Below are positions 46,605-58,560 of a stretch of 64,000 nucleotides of DNA, piece by piece. The stretch is from contig MNCI01003683.1 of assembly GCA_015680685.1 (NCBI GenBank), forward strand, positions 692,371 through 756,370. The letters are read 5' to 3'. The notes beneath the pieces were generated by a model that saw nothing but the letters and a program-made list of their open reading frames with translations, was not told the origin of the DNA and did no database searches. The position numbers and the translations under genes are program-made. This stretch comes from Gnetum montanum. Lineage: Eukaryota; Streptophyta; Gnetopsida; Gnetales; Gnetaceae. Within the stretch, counting starts at the first letter, position 1. Each line of letters starts with the position of its first letter.

Positions 46605-49600
46605 GTCTGCACACAAAAAATGGCTATGCATGGTGATCTTTGTTTTCCTTTAACCTTAACAGGCCCCTACGGCAAGTTCACAAGATGCTTGAACCAATAA
46701 TTGGTAGACTTTGAGTTATCCTCTTACAACCATAGCATCCTTGGAAACATCCCTAGACTGGCTTGAACATCTGGTCCAAGCCTTAGACTTAGAGGCTGGG
46801 GATGTAATTGAGTACCCTCTCACCGAAATCCCCGTAACTACTATCAGAGGTGAAACAAGAACCCTGAAAGTTAGCTCCTTGTTTCATCCACAGGTACACC
46901 AAAACATTTCCAAAGTTCTCCACGACAACATTAAAGTGTTTGCATGCTCATACGACAACATGTTGAGCCTAGACCTGTGGCTCATACAACACAACATCAT
47001 CTTAGACCCGTGTGTCAAGGCAATCAAGCAAAAGGCTCGCAAGATCAAACCAGAGATTGCACTAGCCGTACATGATGAAATCACCAAGCTCTCTCAAGCT
47101 AGTTTCATCCGTGTGGTCGACTACTCAGAATGGCTATCGAACATCATTGTAGTTTCTAAGAAAATAGGAGGTATACAAATTTGTATAGACTTTCGAGATT
47201 TGAATAAAGCAATGAGTAAGGATGATTTTCCATTACCAAGCATCAATCAACTTATAGAAACTACAACTGATCATGCCTTACTATCCTTCATGGATGGATT
47301 TTTAGGCTATAACCATATCCATATAAACCCAGAGAATCAATTATCAACCACTTTCATGACCCTTTGGGGAATGTTTTGTTATACAATGATGCCTTTTGGA
47401 CTCAATAATGCCGGAGAAACTTATCAACGAGCGATGACATATATTTTTAGTGACTACCTTTTGGAGAGGTTGAACGATTACATGGATGATATAGCAGTCA
47501 AGTTTAAGGAAGCTATAGATCATCCCAATGATCTCAATGTAGTCCTCCAACATTGTTAGAGGCATGACTTGCACCTCAATCCTAAGAAATGTCTTTTTAG
47601 ACTTAAAACAAGATGCATGCTAGGTTTCGTAGTATCGAAAACAGGAATACGAGTGGACCCCAACAAAGTGAGGGCCATCGTCAACTTAGCACCACCTACA
47701 AATCTTAAAGAGCTATGTGGTTACAAGGCATAGTACAGTTTATCAGAAGGTTTATCTCGAGGTTGACAAACAAGCTACACCCCATGCAACACCTACTTAA
47801 AAAGGGGGTCAACTTTGAGTGGACAGATTAATGTCAACAAGCCTTTGATAACCTAAAGAAAGAGTTTTTGCATCTCCCAACTGTTTACCCACCACAAAGA
47901 GATAAGCCTTTCTATATCTAGCTTGCCACTTTGGATACATCTATTGCTGCGTTGCTTTGTCAAAAAAGAGACAACAGGTTTGAAATCCCAGTCTACTACC
48001 TAAGCCATGCATTAATAGTTTATGAGGCGAAATACAATGAGGTAGAGAAATATTGTCTTGCCCTAGTATTTACGTTAAAAAAGTGAAGTCATTACATGTT
48101 TCATAGAAAATTCAACATCATATGCAAGAGAAATATACTTCAGGGTATCACAACAAACTTGTACGACAGTAGTAAGATAGCCCAATGGAAAGTTATAATG
48201 GTGGAATTTGATTTACACTATGTAGCTCAATCATCAACAAAGGGTTAAGCAATAGCCACACAGCTTACAACTTCACCCATTGATAATCAGGCAATAATAG
48301 AACCTGAATTCCTAGATGAACACATCAATAGCCTAAACTCTGTGCCATCAGATTTTGAAGCAATTTTACATTTTGATGGCGCTACAACGACCTGAGGTGG
48401 AAGTGCTACCATAGTTATTACATTTCCCTCTGAGGAAATTCAACCCTTTGCATATCACTTTACATTCCTTTGTACGAACAATGTAGCAGAGTATGAAGGA
48501 CTCCTTAGGGGCCTCTTAGTAGCCCAAGAGCTAAAGATTCAACATTTGGCAATCCGATGCGATTCGCAATTAGTTGTCAACCAGATCACTAAAGTCTATG
48601 CTTGCAAGGCTTCACACTTGCAACCTTATTGTGATCTAGCTAAGAGTCTGCTAAAACAATTTACAACATTGGATATTCATCATGTACCTCACAATGAAAA
48701 CACCGTAGCAAACGCATTAGCCACGTTAGCATTGAATGTGCCATCGCACTTGTTTGCCACTTTGCCCGCTTCGATAATAGAATGCACAGATCCTATTACT
48801 CAAACAGTGCATATCGCATTCGTAAGTGCAACAGACATCCAAGAGTGATACGCCAACATTAAGGGTTACCTTCAACACGGTGAACCCCCACACGGCTTGA
48901 CATCCACTCAAAAGGATGCAATCTAAAAGCAAGCCCAACAGTATTTCCTCATAGGAGATAACACCTTATGCAAACGCTCCTTTGATGGGATATTGTTAAC
49001 TTGCGTTGGTGGGGAAGAACCATAGAAAATTGTTAACGAAGTCCATGAGGGACTATGTGGACGACACATAGCCCCTAGGGCTATGGCAGCACAAATTAGA
49101 TGCCTAGGGTACTACTGGCCTTGCATCGAATGAGATTTCCTTGCCAAAGTTAGGATGTGTGATGTATGTCAACGCCATGCAAATCTCATACACGTATCAC
49201 CTACTAAGTTACATCCTGCACAAATTACGTGGCCATTCCAACAATGGGGACTAGACATCATAGGGCCCATCACACCTAAGTCTTCCGCAAGACATAGCTT
49301 CATAATCACCGCAACCGAATACTTCACACAGTGGGTGAAGGCTATTCCCCTAAGAAAGAATACCTCTCAATAGGTTTGCTACTTTATCTTAGATAACATA
49401 GTAACAAGGTTTGGTCTTCCCATGACTATTGTGATAGATAACGGGACACAATTTAGTAGCACGGAAACCAAAACCTTTTGCAATAATCTTTGGCATCAAG
49501 CAATCCTTTTCATCGTCATACTACCCACAGGCAAACAGTCAGGCAGAAGAAACAAACAAGGCTATCATTAACCTGCTAAAAAAGATGCTTAGCAGTAGCA

Positions 49601-50088
49601 AAAGGTGATGACATGAGCAAATCCTCTACATGTTGTGGGCTTACCGCATGACATGCAGAACAGCAATAGGTAAGACTCCTTACAGTCTTGTTTATGGATC
49701 TAAAGCAGTGTTACCTCTTGAACTGTAGGTTCCATCACTCTGGATGATCCTCTCAAATTTTGTAGACGAGGCTTAAAATAACAAGTCAAGAATCATCGAT
49801 CTTGACTCCGTGGAGGAAGAGCGTGCCCGAATAGTTAACTGCATTGAATGGTACCAGGACAAGCAACGACAAAAGCACCACTATAATTTGCATCAATGGC
49901 CAATCAAGAAGGGGTACTTAGTTCTCAAAGCCGTTTGCGAGCATGTAAACAAATTCTTAGCCAACTAGGAAGGTCCTTTCATCATCATGAAAGATTATGA
50001 GAACAGGGCCTTCAACTTAGCTGATATGGATGGCAACAAGTTTGCAAATCCTATCAACCACTTATATCATAAGCCATACTACGTCTAA
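46605..50088 (+). pseudogene. RT - RNase H - second RNase H - integrase of T2, decayed
   Basis: Follows an acceptor-like GTGATAG ending at 46604. ATG at 46620 (MAMHGDLCFPLTLTGPYGKF matches T1's start), then frameshifts and many stops. RT has D-Y-M-D-D near 47476-47490. The second RNase H includes AIRCDSQLVVNQITKVYACK (near 48550) and the NNVAEYEG block. Integrase retains CDVCQRHANLIHVSP and GLDIIGP (near 49245). The catalytic Glu block reads NSQAEETNKA, and the end is YHKPYYV. Confidence 0.85.
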
Positions 50089-50119
50089 TGCAAAGGACTA
50101 CATCAAGTATAGAGCAAGG

Positions 50120-50560
50120 TAAGACAATTGTCCGCTATGACGTAAAACTGGCAAAATATGTCCACTACGATGTAAAACTAGAAAAATACGTCCACTACGA
50201 CGTAAAACTGGAAAAATTCGTCTGCTACAATGTAAAACTAGCAAAATACGTCTGCTACAATGTAAAACTGGCAAAATACATCCGTTATGATGTAATACTG
50301 GCAAAATATGTCCACTACAACTTAAAACTGAAAAAATACATCCGCTATGACTATAAATTGGCACAGCAAGTCTGCTCTGACTATAAACTAGCATAGCATG
50401 TCCTTAGGCTATGACATAAAACTGACACAGCATGTCCTTAGGCTACGACATAAAACTGGCACCCACAACATGGTCCTCTATGACCTTAAACTAGTCATCC
50501 ACCATCTGCTATGATGTTAAACTAGCACAGCAGTCTGCTATGACCACCAAGACCCTAAAC
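50120..50560. repeat. Repeat array (b) of T2
   Basis: About 13 units of TCCGCTATGACGTAAAACTG plus GCAAAATA, mostly 30 bp. Frames on both strands across it (50088-50396) are repeat products. Confidence 0.8.
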
Positions 50561-51966
50561 TAGGTTTGCAGTGCAATGCCTAGCTCACATTCACAACCCT
50601 ACAAACAAGCGAGCATGTACAATTTCAAGTTTCTAGATAACATGGGGTGGGATACTGCAATTCTATAATGTAGTTCACAACGCTAAGGAAACACTCTCTA
50701 GAACACATGTAGCATCACTACCCTTGGCATCTTGCTGACCTTCTAGAGATATCATTTAACATCTTGCTGACTTTCCAGAGCTACCGCTACCATCATCACT
50801 CATCCTAGTAGTAGCTCTTGCCATCAACACCTACTGCTGGAGTTCCAGCACTATTGTGGCCCAGCCACAAAGTTGCTACCCTCCTACCCTCGCCACCATC
50901 TGAGCCCAAAAGATGTTCAACTATTAGGCTTCTCACCTTATAGCTAAACTGCATGATGTTTGCCTTGGGAGAGGAATCCTGAGCACTAGCATCACCATCG
51001 CTCCTAACCTCTTCAATGCCAACTTTTCCAACTTGCCACTACCAGAACCACTGTTGGCCTTCCTGCTTTGGACATTGCACGCCTCAGCAAAAATACTCAC
51101 TACTCCAGCAATGTCCAAAGCAAGTAGAACTTTGCCCTCACTCCACCTAATGGTTGTTTCTTTCGATTTTCTCTCTATTTTGTTTGCAAGATACAGGCCA
51201 ATATGGTGTTGTTCAGAGATATGTTTCACCACAGGAGCCAAGACACTATATTGTCTTGAAGTGACCGCTTCGACTAGCTTGACTACTTGGGAGTGCACAC
51301 CCTACCCCCCCCTTCCCCCTCTCAACCCACTCGACCTCGTTCCTTATACTTGCAGTTTTGCACATCTTCTTTACAAGCTTTCCCGATGCATATAAATCCC
51401 TCCCACATGCCCAACCACCAAGTCCATGATGAGCGTAACACAACTCTCCTCATGGAAACCATCTATAAGTAGGTCAAAGCCCCACATGGATGTAACACAA
51501 ATCATCTTGGGGAGGAAACACCTATCCTAAAACAACAAGTTGTTTCCAAGTGAATGTGGCTGAACAGTAGAAGAAAAGCACGAAAATGCAAAAGAGCAAA
51601 AAAGCTCAAAAAAAAGGAAAGAGACAAGTGCCCAAAACAAATGGCATCGCAACTATTTCAAAATAACCATCTCTAAGCACTCCAATGAGAGGTCAAAAGC
51701 TAGCAAAAGAAAGATGCCCATGCACGCCGACTCCCTCGCAAGAATTTCAACAAGGGATCATGCTATGTGACATCTTTTCCTTCCCCAAAGTTGTTCCCTC
51801 TGCAAATCCATCCTTTTCCCCCTTTCCTTACATAATTAGCCCAATTCTCCCAAGTATAGCATAATGCGACGTCTGAGCAACCGTTGAAGAGTGATGTTAG
51901 CATCCTGTTCTTAATGGTATTTCGTATTCTTTGTTGACATCTCTCGGGCAGACCCTCCAGACATCA
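50561..51966 (+). other. Noncoding 3' region of T2
   Basis: 1.4 kb without a recognisable gene. Frames at 50933-51298 and 51033-51395 overlap on opposite strands and show no family features. Confidence 0.55.
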
Positions 51967-51981
51967 ACAAAGAGGGGTCAT
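51967..51981 (+). other. Polypurine tract of T2
   Basis: ACAAAGAGGGGTCAT, immediately before the 3' LTR, matching T1. Confidence 0.78.
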
Positions 51982-54269
51982 TGAAACACCATAAAATTTT
52001 AGGACCTTGATGCTTTAACAGAGTCTTGAAATTTGAGTAAGGATTTCCACAAGTGCAGCGTTACGACAGATCATCTAGACAATGTAGGCACTGAAGGTCG
52101 GTCATACAGTCTGGCAAGTTTTCTATCACCCTGGCTAACAGGCCTGCTGAACTCTCCAGCCATCCCAACTTGGTACTTGACCTAGCTCACGGTCTACCAA
52201 GAGACCATGCTAGGAGCTACCAAAAGTGTTCAAGATTAGTTAAAAAATTTGGCAAGTTTTCTAACTGAAGAAACCTGCTATGCTGCACAACATAGTAGGC
52301 CTCAAGAAGATTGAATAGCTACCGAAGATGCAGATTAACAATGACTCAGCCCTCCAGAGAATCTACCCCACTTCATCCTTAATGCATGAGCAAAGTGACA
52401 TAGCAAAAATCTTGTAAATTTCATCGAAGGTCCTCTTCACTTAAGTGCTATGTCGTGCTATGCTACACAGTGTAGCACAGCGGAGCAAGCATACACTCCT
52501 GCAATACTCCCACTCAAATGACTCTAATGGAGTAGGCACATTTTCCCAAGTTTCAACCAATGAACAAGTTTGCTCCCTTCACATGCCAATACATAAATGA
52601 CGTCCCATGACAAAACATTTGTGTTGGCGACCATTTGGGACGCGACCACCAACGAGTGTCCTCGAATAGGGTTTAGGTGCTTGCTAGTCTCTAGCAACAC
52701 CAAGGCCCAGATACCTCCAAGTAAACTCAGTAGTTAATGTGAGTATGTGTGTGTGCTGTTGCAGTGTACGATTATGAAAAATGAAATGATTGCATTGTGT
52801 GTAAACTACAAATGACTTATCAATAAGAGATTCAGCCAACTTTGCCAAGTACTGTGAGTTGTTGAGAGTTCCTAGTTTGTTTAATTATCTAGTCTATGTG
52901 GTCCTTATAATACCTACTTGTAACAAATAAAATTTTGCAAAAACATTTGAGCACAACTTTGCGAATCTACTTCTAATTTTCCCCAGAGAAAGAGATAGTT
53001 CCACAAGAAAATTAGAAATAGAGCGACATTCAATGGAAATTAGAGATAAGAGAAAAAGAAAGCAGATTTGTGTAAAGATCTCAAATATTTAAACAAGGTA
53101 AAATGATATGAGTAAATACTTCGCAATAAAGCTATCCCAAATTCAATAACTATGAATTGTTCAAACTTCCAAGGCTCAAATAAGAAATTTCTTCAAGACA
53201 ATCCTACTACGTTACCAAAAAATTGTTGCGTAAACTATCANATTGCACAATAATAAAATTTACTACTAAAATGCTCTTAAGGCTTTTAAACATAAGCGCT
53301 TCTATGGCAAAATTTTAATAGAAATTTCTATCGTGCAACAAGAACAATAAGAGCAATCTAAAAATCCCAAAATTACTTGCCAAGGATAATACTATCTAAA
53401 CCACTAGCTAAACAATTTAGACAAAATAAAAAAAATAAGCATAACTCATAAGACTATGACAAAGAGGTTGAAATCTTTTCTTTAGCAAGTCATCTTACAA
53501 GCAATCCTTCACAATGTCTTCTTTACAAATGCTCTTCCAAGAGCCAAAGTGTGTCTCCAAGTGAGAGCTCCTGAGTGTTATCCCAAGTGTATGATTCCAA
53601 GTGTGTGATCAAAAAATGAGACCCTTTTCTTCTAACCCCTAAAGCCTTTTTATAAGTTTCAAAAGGTAGTTAGATTCTAAAATATCTTAGCTAACTTCTC
53701 TCCCAAGTAAGGAAGTTATTTACTTGCCCAATAAGTTCGGTGATCTTACTTGCCCAACAAGTTAGGTAAGTTACAAAACTTTTGGGTGGTTATAACCACC
53801 ATAGAGAAAGAAAGCTGCAATTGACAAGTGTCCCATTTAGTTGCCAAGTGGCCCTTCCGTCGCCAAGTGATCACCATGGAGATAAACAAGTTATAATTGA
53901 CAAGTGGTCTTTGTATAAAAGCTATGGTGACCAAGTGTCTTCATGGTAATCAAAATAAAAATTAGCTACAAATATCATAGTTGTAACTATCATAGGAAGT
54001 TACAACTTCCATAGGAATAAAAGGGATAATAGCCAAATGTCCTTTTATATAGGATGTTACACAAATATCCCATAACTTTCTTTTCCTTTTTAAATCATAA
54101 AATATTTTATTTAAATCATAGTAATAGAGATAGTAACCATGGAGTTGTTGCATACATAGATGGGTTAATATATAAATATATATGTACATGTGTAATATTT
54201 GTCCATCTATCTTATGCTTGGGACCCATGGTTTACTTCCTACCTGCCATCAGCCTCTATTTGTCCAAAT

Positions 54270-54345
54270 CATTTATGAGTTGAAGGATTTGAACCTGCAA
54301 AATGCATTAAAATGAAACGCTATACCATGGCAGTTATATCCAATA
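54270..54345 (-). other. tRNA-like segment (B-box and A-box-like)
   Basis: On the minus strand TGGTATAGCG is followed about 25 bases later by GGTTCAAATCC, close to the A and B boxes of RNA polymerase III promoters. I cannot fold a full cloverleaf. It could be a SINE head or a tRNA fossil. Confidence 0.25.
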
Positions 54346-54462
54346 ACAATTTCGACATAAATGGTGGGACCTCCACATATTGATTCAAAAATTTTACTAA
54401 AATAATTCCTACTCAAAACACAGTGAATCCTAGCTTAGATTTTTCTGTTTTTGCTGTAGTCC

Positions 54463-54930
54463 ATGGACAGACGTTCAAGAAGAAGGGATTCAATCCTCGA
54501 ACTAGTTCTTCCACCAAAGGCATTGAAAACCAGAAACCCTAAAGACCGGTGCATTTGTCAGGTCCACCGCGGCTGCGCATTTCAGCCGATGTACATGGAC
54601 AATGCCGTACTGATGCCGCTACCTCCCTCTCCGCCGATGCCTTTGATCATGGCCAGCAAAATGCCGCTGAAAATCATAGACCTTCCAATGGCGTGCATGC
54701 CCTAGCACATCTACAAAAAGCATCCGGTGGCGGCTCGCCACGAGGAGACAAATATTATGCATCTTTTATGAGATGGAAGATGCTTCCGCCTACTATGCCC
54801 ATGCCATGTCGAAAGCACCACCGATGTCATCCATGGTGCAGTCTGGACATGGCTATCGAGAAGTTTCTGGCATCCCCATGGCAGCTCTACTCTGCACCGG
54901 AACTGAGTGAACTACAATTTCTCACTGTAG
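54463..54930. other. GC-rich block inside the D insertion, origin unknown
   Basis: This ~470-bp block is clearly more GC-rich than its surroundings and reads open for 80 codons on the plus strand (54463-54705) and 170 codons in another frame (54549-55061). The predicted peptides have no family features I recognise. It may be another captured host fragment. Confidence 0.35.
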
Positions 54931-55220
54931 CCTCCTCTACGTTTGTGATTTCACTTCCTTTCCTTTCTATGCCCATGTTGGGTTTGGTTTTGCATGGAAG
55001 AAGATGGTTGTTCACAAAAATTTTGTTGGCAGATTCACCCAGTTTTTTTTATGGATTTTAGCAATGAAGGGTTATTGTATTAATTTACATCCAATTGCTT
55101 TTGTTGTAATTTTCTAGATTCCACCTATTCGGAGATCTTTGAACTTCGCATGGCCAAACACACATATGGTTCTACCGGTTGTTCCTGTTTCAGTGGTTTC
55201 TATCTCACCATTCATATTTT

Positions 55221-55370
55221 TTAACTTCCTGTTGTGCAAAATCCACATTGAGATCCATGAGATTTAGCCAATAGTTCCTTGATAGGATGAAGCTTTTGTT
55301 GATTTCCTACACCCTCCACAGTAATTACATGCATTCCCTCTACAGAGTACAATAGAGCCAAACTCGATGA
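55221..55370 (-). pseudogene. Xanthine dehydrogenase fragment: iron-sulfur domain region
   Basis: Minus-strand translation gives LYSVEGMHVITVEGVG, then LHPIKELLAKSHGSQCGFC. This matches the [2Fe-2S] region of plant xanthine dehydrogenase, where HGSQCGFCTPG holds cluster cysteines. It ends in a stop right after CTTGS. In the enzyme this region is near residue 70-130, yet here it lies downstream of the fragment that belongs around residue 450-560. Confidence 0.8.
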
Positions 55371-55449
55371 ATTGATTTTTGTTTCTCTATATCATAATGA
55401 GGCATAAGAACAGTGCATGCTCCACAGCCAATTTTTGTACCAGTGAGTC

Positions 55450-55830
55450 CTAAACTTGAAACTTTGCTGAGAAATGAGCAATTGAAAGACCCACTCCTGT
55501 TCCATCATGCCAATTCTCATAGACCTTTTTAGACACCTGAAGATAGAATTTGAAAAGGAAACTCAACGTCAATGATTTCTTGAACTCAACCATGCCACCA
55601 AGAGCATCATTTTTTATCAAAACCTCTTGTTGCAGCCTTGAAAGCATTCTCAAAAGTATCAAATGTCCATGGCTTCCCAATAAGAAACTCTCATGCCTTG
55701 TTGCAGCTAAAGTAACCAGGGTTACCCCACCATAAGCTAGAGAAATATCTACAATTGACACACCATTTGCTTTTGACACTAGATAAACCCTCATGCCAGC
55801 ATTCACAATTGCAATGTCATCATCCCTTGA
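55450..55830 (-). pseudogene. Xanthine dehydrogenase fragment: end of FAD domain and start of molybdenum domain
   Basis: Minus strand: RDDDIAIVNAGMRVYL, then VSIVDISLAYGGVTLVTLAA, LLRMLSRLQQEVLIKNDA and GGMVEFKKSLTLSFLFKFYL. This matches the conserved plant xanthine dehydrogenase stretch (NAGMRV...GGVAP...APGGMVEFRKSLTLSFFFKF). Upstream to about 56030 the frame is broken but may continue the same gene. A captured exon, not a working gene. Confidence 0.82.
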
Positions 55831-57576
55831 TTTTCAAAACATTCAATTCAGCAACATGGGTAGCTACAATAAGAACATTGTACTGCATCCTCTTGAATTT
55901 CATTTCTGTTCCAACTTCATGGTTAGTTAACTATTTCAGAATTCTTCATGAGAAAGAGCATAATCCTCCTTAAATAGCTTCAATTCATTAGGATTTTGTA
56001 CCTCACCATTTGCAAATAAGTCCACCTGTTCCATGAAATGGCAAAAATGTGCCAACAGTTTGCAAGATTAAGTCAAAATCCAAGCCAAGCTGGGTGTTAT
56101 GTTGTGTTATGCTACATAGCGTAGCACAGTGTAGCAAGAACAAAACCAATGAAGGCCCTCTACCAAGTGGTTTTAGCAAGAACATTGCACTTGGCCACAT
56201 TTCAGCCTCCAAGACTAGTTGTCCCACTTCACCCTCAAGTTCCAAGCATGGTTTCTTGACAAAGCATTGTAAAACCAAGTGAGGATGCATGTCATATTGG
56301 CTGCTACGTTGCACTATGCTACATAGCATAGCATAGCATAGCAAGGATGCAAAACACCAAAGTGTTCCAAAGATGAACTCAGCAAGTCTCAAGACCTTTC
56401 GGCATGAAAGATAGGGTTGCAGTTGCTTGCCTAGCTAGGCCTTAGACAAGTATTTTCAGCTTATAGGCAAGATTTTGTTTAAGACCGACGGCTATGCTAC
56501 ACAGTGTAGCGCATGGGTATTTACGCTACATATGCTAGAGAGCGTAAATAGTGTAACACTCACGTAGCAACCTCAAGACATCTTCGATTAGCTATAGAAC
56601 TTGTTAGCAATGGTTATTCTTGTCCCGGTACCTCTCCAATAGGTGAAATCAGTAAGTTTGCCTTGTTCTACACCCCCTAATCATCCCTAAAGTTGTCCCT
56701 ATGCTTGACCCTACTCACAAGAGTAGGGAAGACGTAGTCCTAGAGCATAGGCTTCACTTTGCATTTACTGATTGGTAGTTTTCTTTACAAAAAATATAGC
56801 AGCTCACTAGACTTTAGCACATGTAGCACAAATGGTATGCTCACAACACAGCAATATGGCATAGTCACGTTCGCACTTTGTCGGACCCAGGACACATGGC
56901 ACCCAAACCATGTTTCTCTTCCACATCTAACTCTATAAATACCCCAACGAACAACATTCAAAGGGTTTTCTTTTGGGAGCATTCTAGCAAGGTTTCCTTT
57001 TGGCATTATTGGCTTAGAGCATTCAATCAGCTTTTGGCATTGTTGGCTTTTGGAAATTACTTCTCTGGAAGTTGGCTTCTTGGTTGAGATCTTGGCATTT
57101 TGGTGCTCTGGTGATCAGCTCTGGCAAGGAGATTGGCAAGCAAAGGGTCCCTATTAGCAAGCTATTGATAGCAATTTGAGAAACAGTGATCATACTGCTT
57201 CATTACAAGCTGTGCTGGTTCCCACTTCCATTTGTTGTACACCTCCTTCATTTCAGCAAAGATTAGATCCCCAATCTTGGGGCAGTACACTTCCTTACCT
57301 AAACTTGTTTCATTTTGTTTTATTATTTTTATGATTTCCATTATTTTCAATCAAATTCATGTTCATCGCTTATCCCTCAACATGCATATAACAGCCTTAA
57401 AACTAACATTTACAAAAGGTTATTGTACATCGCTTAAGTCCTTATCTGATCAACTAGACCGTTCAAGGCACCCTACATCCATTTACATTTAGCATGGCCC
57501 TCGCACGGATCCAGGGTTAGGCTATACGCTCGGTGACCTCTCGGTGTTCTAGCCACTGACATTTTCGGTCACTACA

Positions 57577-57581
57577 GTACT
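57577..57581. other. Target site duplication of T2, right copy (gtact)
   Basis: Matches 35025-35029. Confidence 0.88.
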
Positions 57582-57789
57582 CTATCAAACTTGGGTGGAG
57601 AATCACTCCTGTGAGAAGAAGACATATATATTGTGTTAGGAAATAAAAATGCAGTGTCCTTTTTAAAATTATTGTAGTAATCTTAACATATGATATGATT
57701 CTAATGTTCATTCCAATGATTTTGAATAATTTTTCATAAGTCCTAGATAGCACAAGTAACAAACAAAAAGTCCCCAACAATGGTGCCAA
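57582..57789 (-). other. 5' leader of element B/C with primer binding site
   Basis: Continues 35024 leftward across T2. The primer site is TGGCACCATTGTTGGGGA on the minus strand (57788-57771), tRNA-Asp-like as in element A, one base from the LTR. Confidence 0.7.
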
Positions 57790-58560
57790 TGATGAGCAAT
57801 GAGCTATCCCTACGCCCAACCATACGAATCATAAGCATTCACGCACGATCCAATTGAATTCTGTAAACCTTAAGTTCTTAAGTACACTAGTTCCAGGACG
57901 TGAACTCTAACCATGGCAATCATTGTCTTCTCAACTATACTTGTGGAGCCTAATTGTATGGTTATGTATAATTGAGGCACATGATCTTTATTATTATTTA
58001 ATATTTTATTTGTCTATGATTACGAATAGGTTTAAATGTAATTTATAATCAATTTAACTTAATCTAATTGCTAATCAATAACTAACTATTCCAACATAAG
58101 TATCTGATCCCACTTTCCATGCACATCTTGAACACGTATAACGTTGTTGTGTTACCAAATGTTAAGTGTTGTTGGGTTACCAAGAGTTATATACATGCTT
58201 GAAGTGGTTGTACCTATGTTCTTAGTTAATTAACTATTATTAAATCTAATTAGCTTACTTTAGCTTAATTACTTAGAAGTAGTAAATGAAATTTCATGAA
58301 ACATTAAATGCATAAATAAAGTATTTAAGCTAGCCAAGGTGCTACAAGGTTTGATTAGAAAACTTATTTTTATTTCTGAACACACTGTCGTGCTCAAGTA
58401 CAATAGTGCTCAAACAAAGATCTGTACACTCAATGACTCCTTCTACCGACACTTTGAAAAATATTCTAACTTTGGAGAAAATAAACTACAACAACTTCAC
58501 TATGCTATGACAAAAACTCCCTCCAAATCATGTGCCCAAGCACTATATTTAACCCAAACT
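57790..58560 (-). repeat. 5' LTR of element B/C (family C, right copy)
   Basis: Similar to 1124-1890. The similarity fades near 58550, and no clean LTR end follows, so the U3 part seems lost. Confidence 0.7.

Larger units (their letters stand above)
52622..56057 (+). mobile_element. D-family insertion in the T2 LTR (solo LTR or small nonautonomous element) with captured gene pieces
   Basis: 3436 bp with ends TGTTGGC...GCCAACA, flanked by atttg (52617-52621) and gtttg (56058-56062), a target duplication with one mismatch. The first ~420 bp match the LTR at 1-421. No second LTR copy can be seen inside, so it is either one long LTR or an element with a lost LTR. A TATAAG-like site lies near 53650. 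The right half holds xanthine dehydrogenase fragments. An N at 53241 marks an assembly join. Confidence 0.65.
35030..57576 (+). mobile_element. T2: older Tat-type retrotransposon with the same antisense gene, 3' LTR interrupted
   Basis: 22.5 kb including a 3.4-kb insertion. Same order as T1: LTR, primer site, gag, protease, repeat array, antisense multi-exon gene, repeat array, RT-integrase, repeat array, polypurine tract, LTR. It shares the LTR ends TGAAACACC and CTACA, the polypurine tract and protein identity with T1, but the LTRs are longer (2091 bp) and much diverged, and every frame is broken by stops. It inserted into element B/C (TSD gtact). Confidence 0.9.
51982..57576 (+). repeat. 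3' LTR of T2, split by a 3.4-kb insertion
   Basis: Homologous to 35030-37120 in two parts: 51982-52621 and 56058-57576. Part of the right half is also changed by a short extra segment near 57360-57420. It ends CACTACA and is followed by gtact. Confidence 0.85.

Noticed and set aside
50088-50396. Open frames on both strands of ~100 codons with repeated YDVKLAKYV or VLHRSGHIL units
   Set aside because: They are translations of the 30-bp TTAAACTGG-type repeat, whose period is a multiple of three. No start context, no homology.
54270-54345. A true tRNA gene
   Set aside because: B-box and A-box-like words are present, but no full cloverleaf can be formed, so it is kept only as a weak tRNA-like segment.
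52622-56057. A cut-and-paste Pack-type DNA transposon carrying gene pieces
   Set aside because: The left ~420 bp match another LTR-like terminus at the window start, the ends are TG...CA, and the duplication is 5 bp, which fits an LTR element better. The lack of a visible second LTR leaves some doubt.
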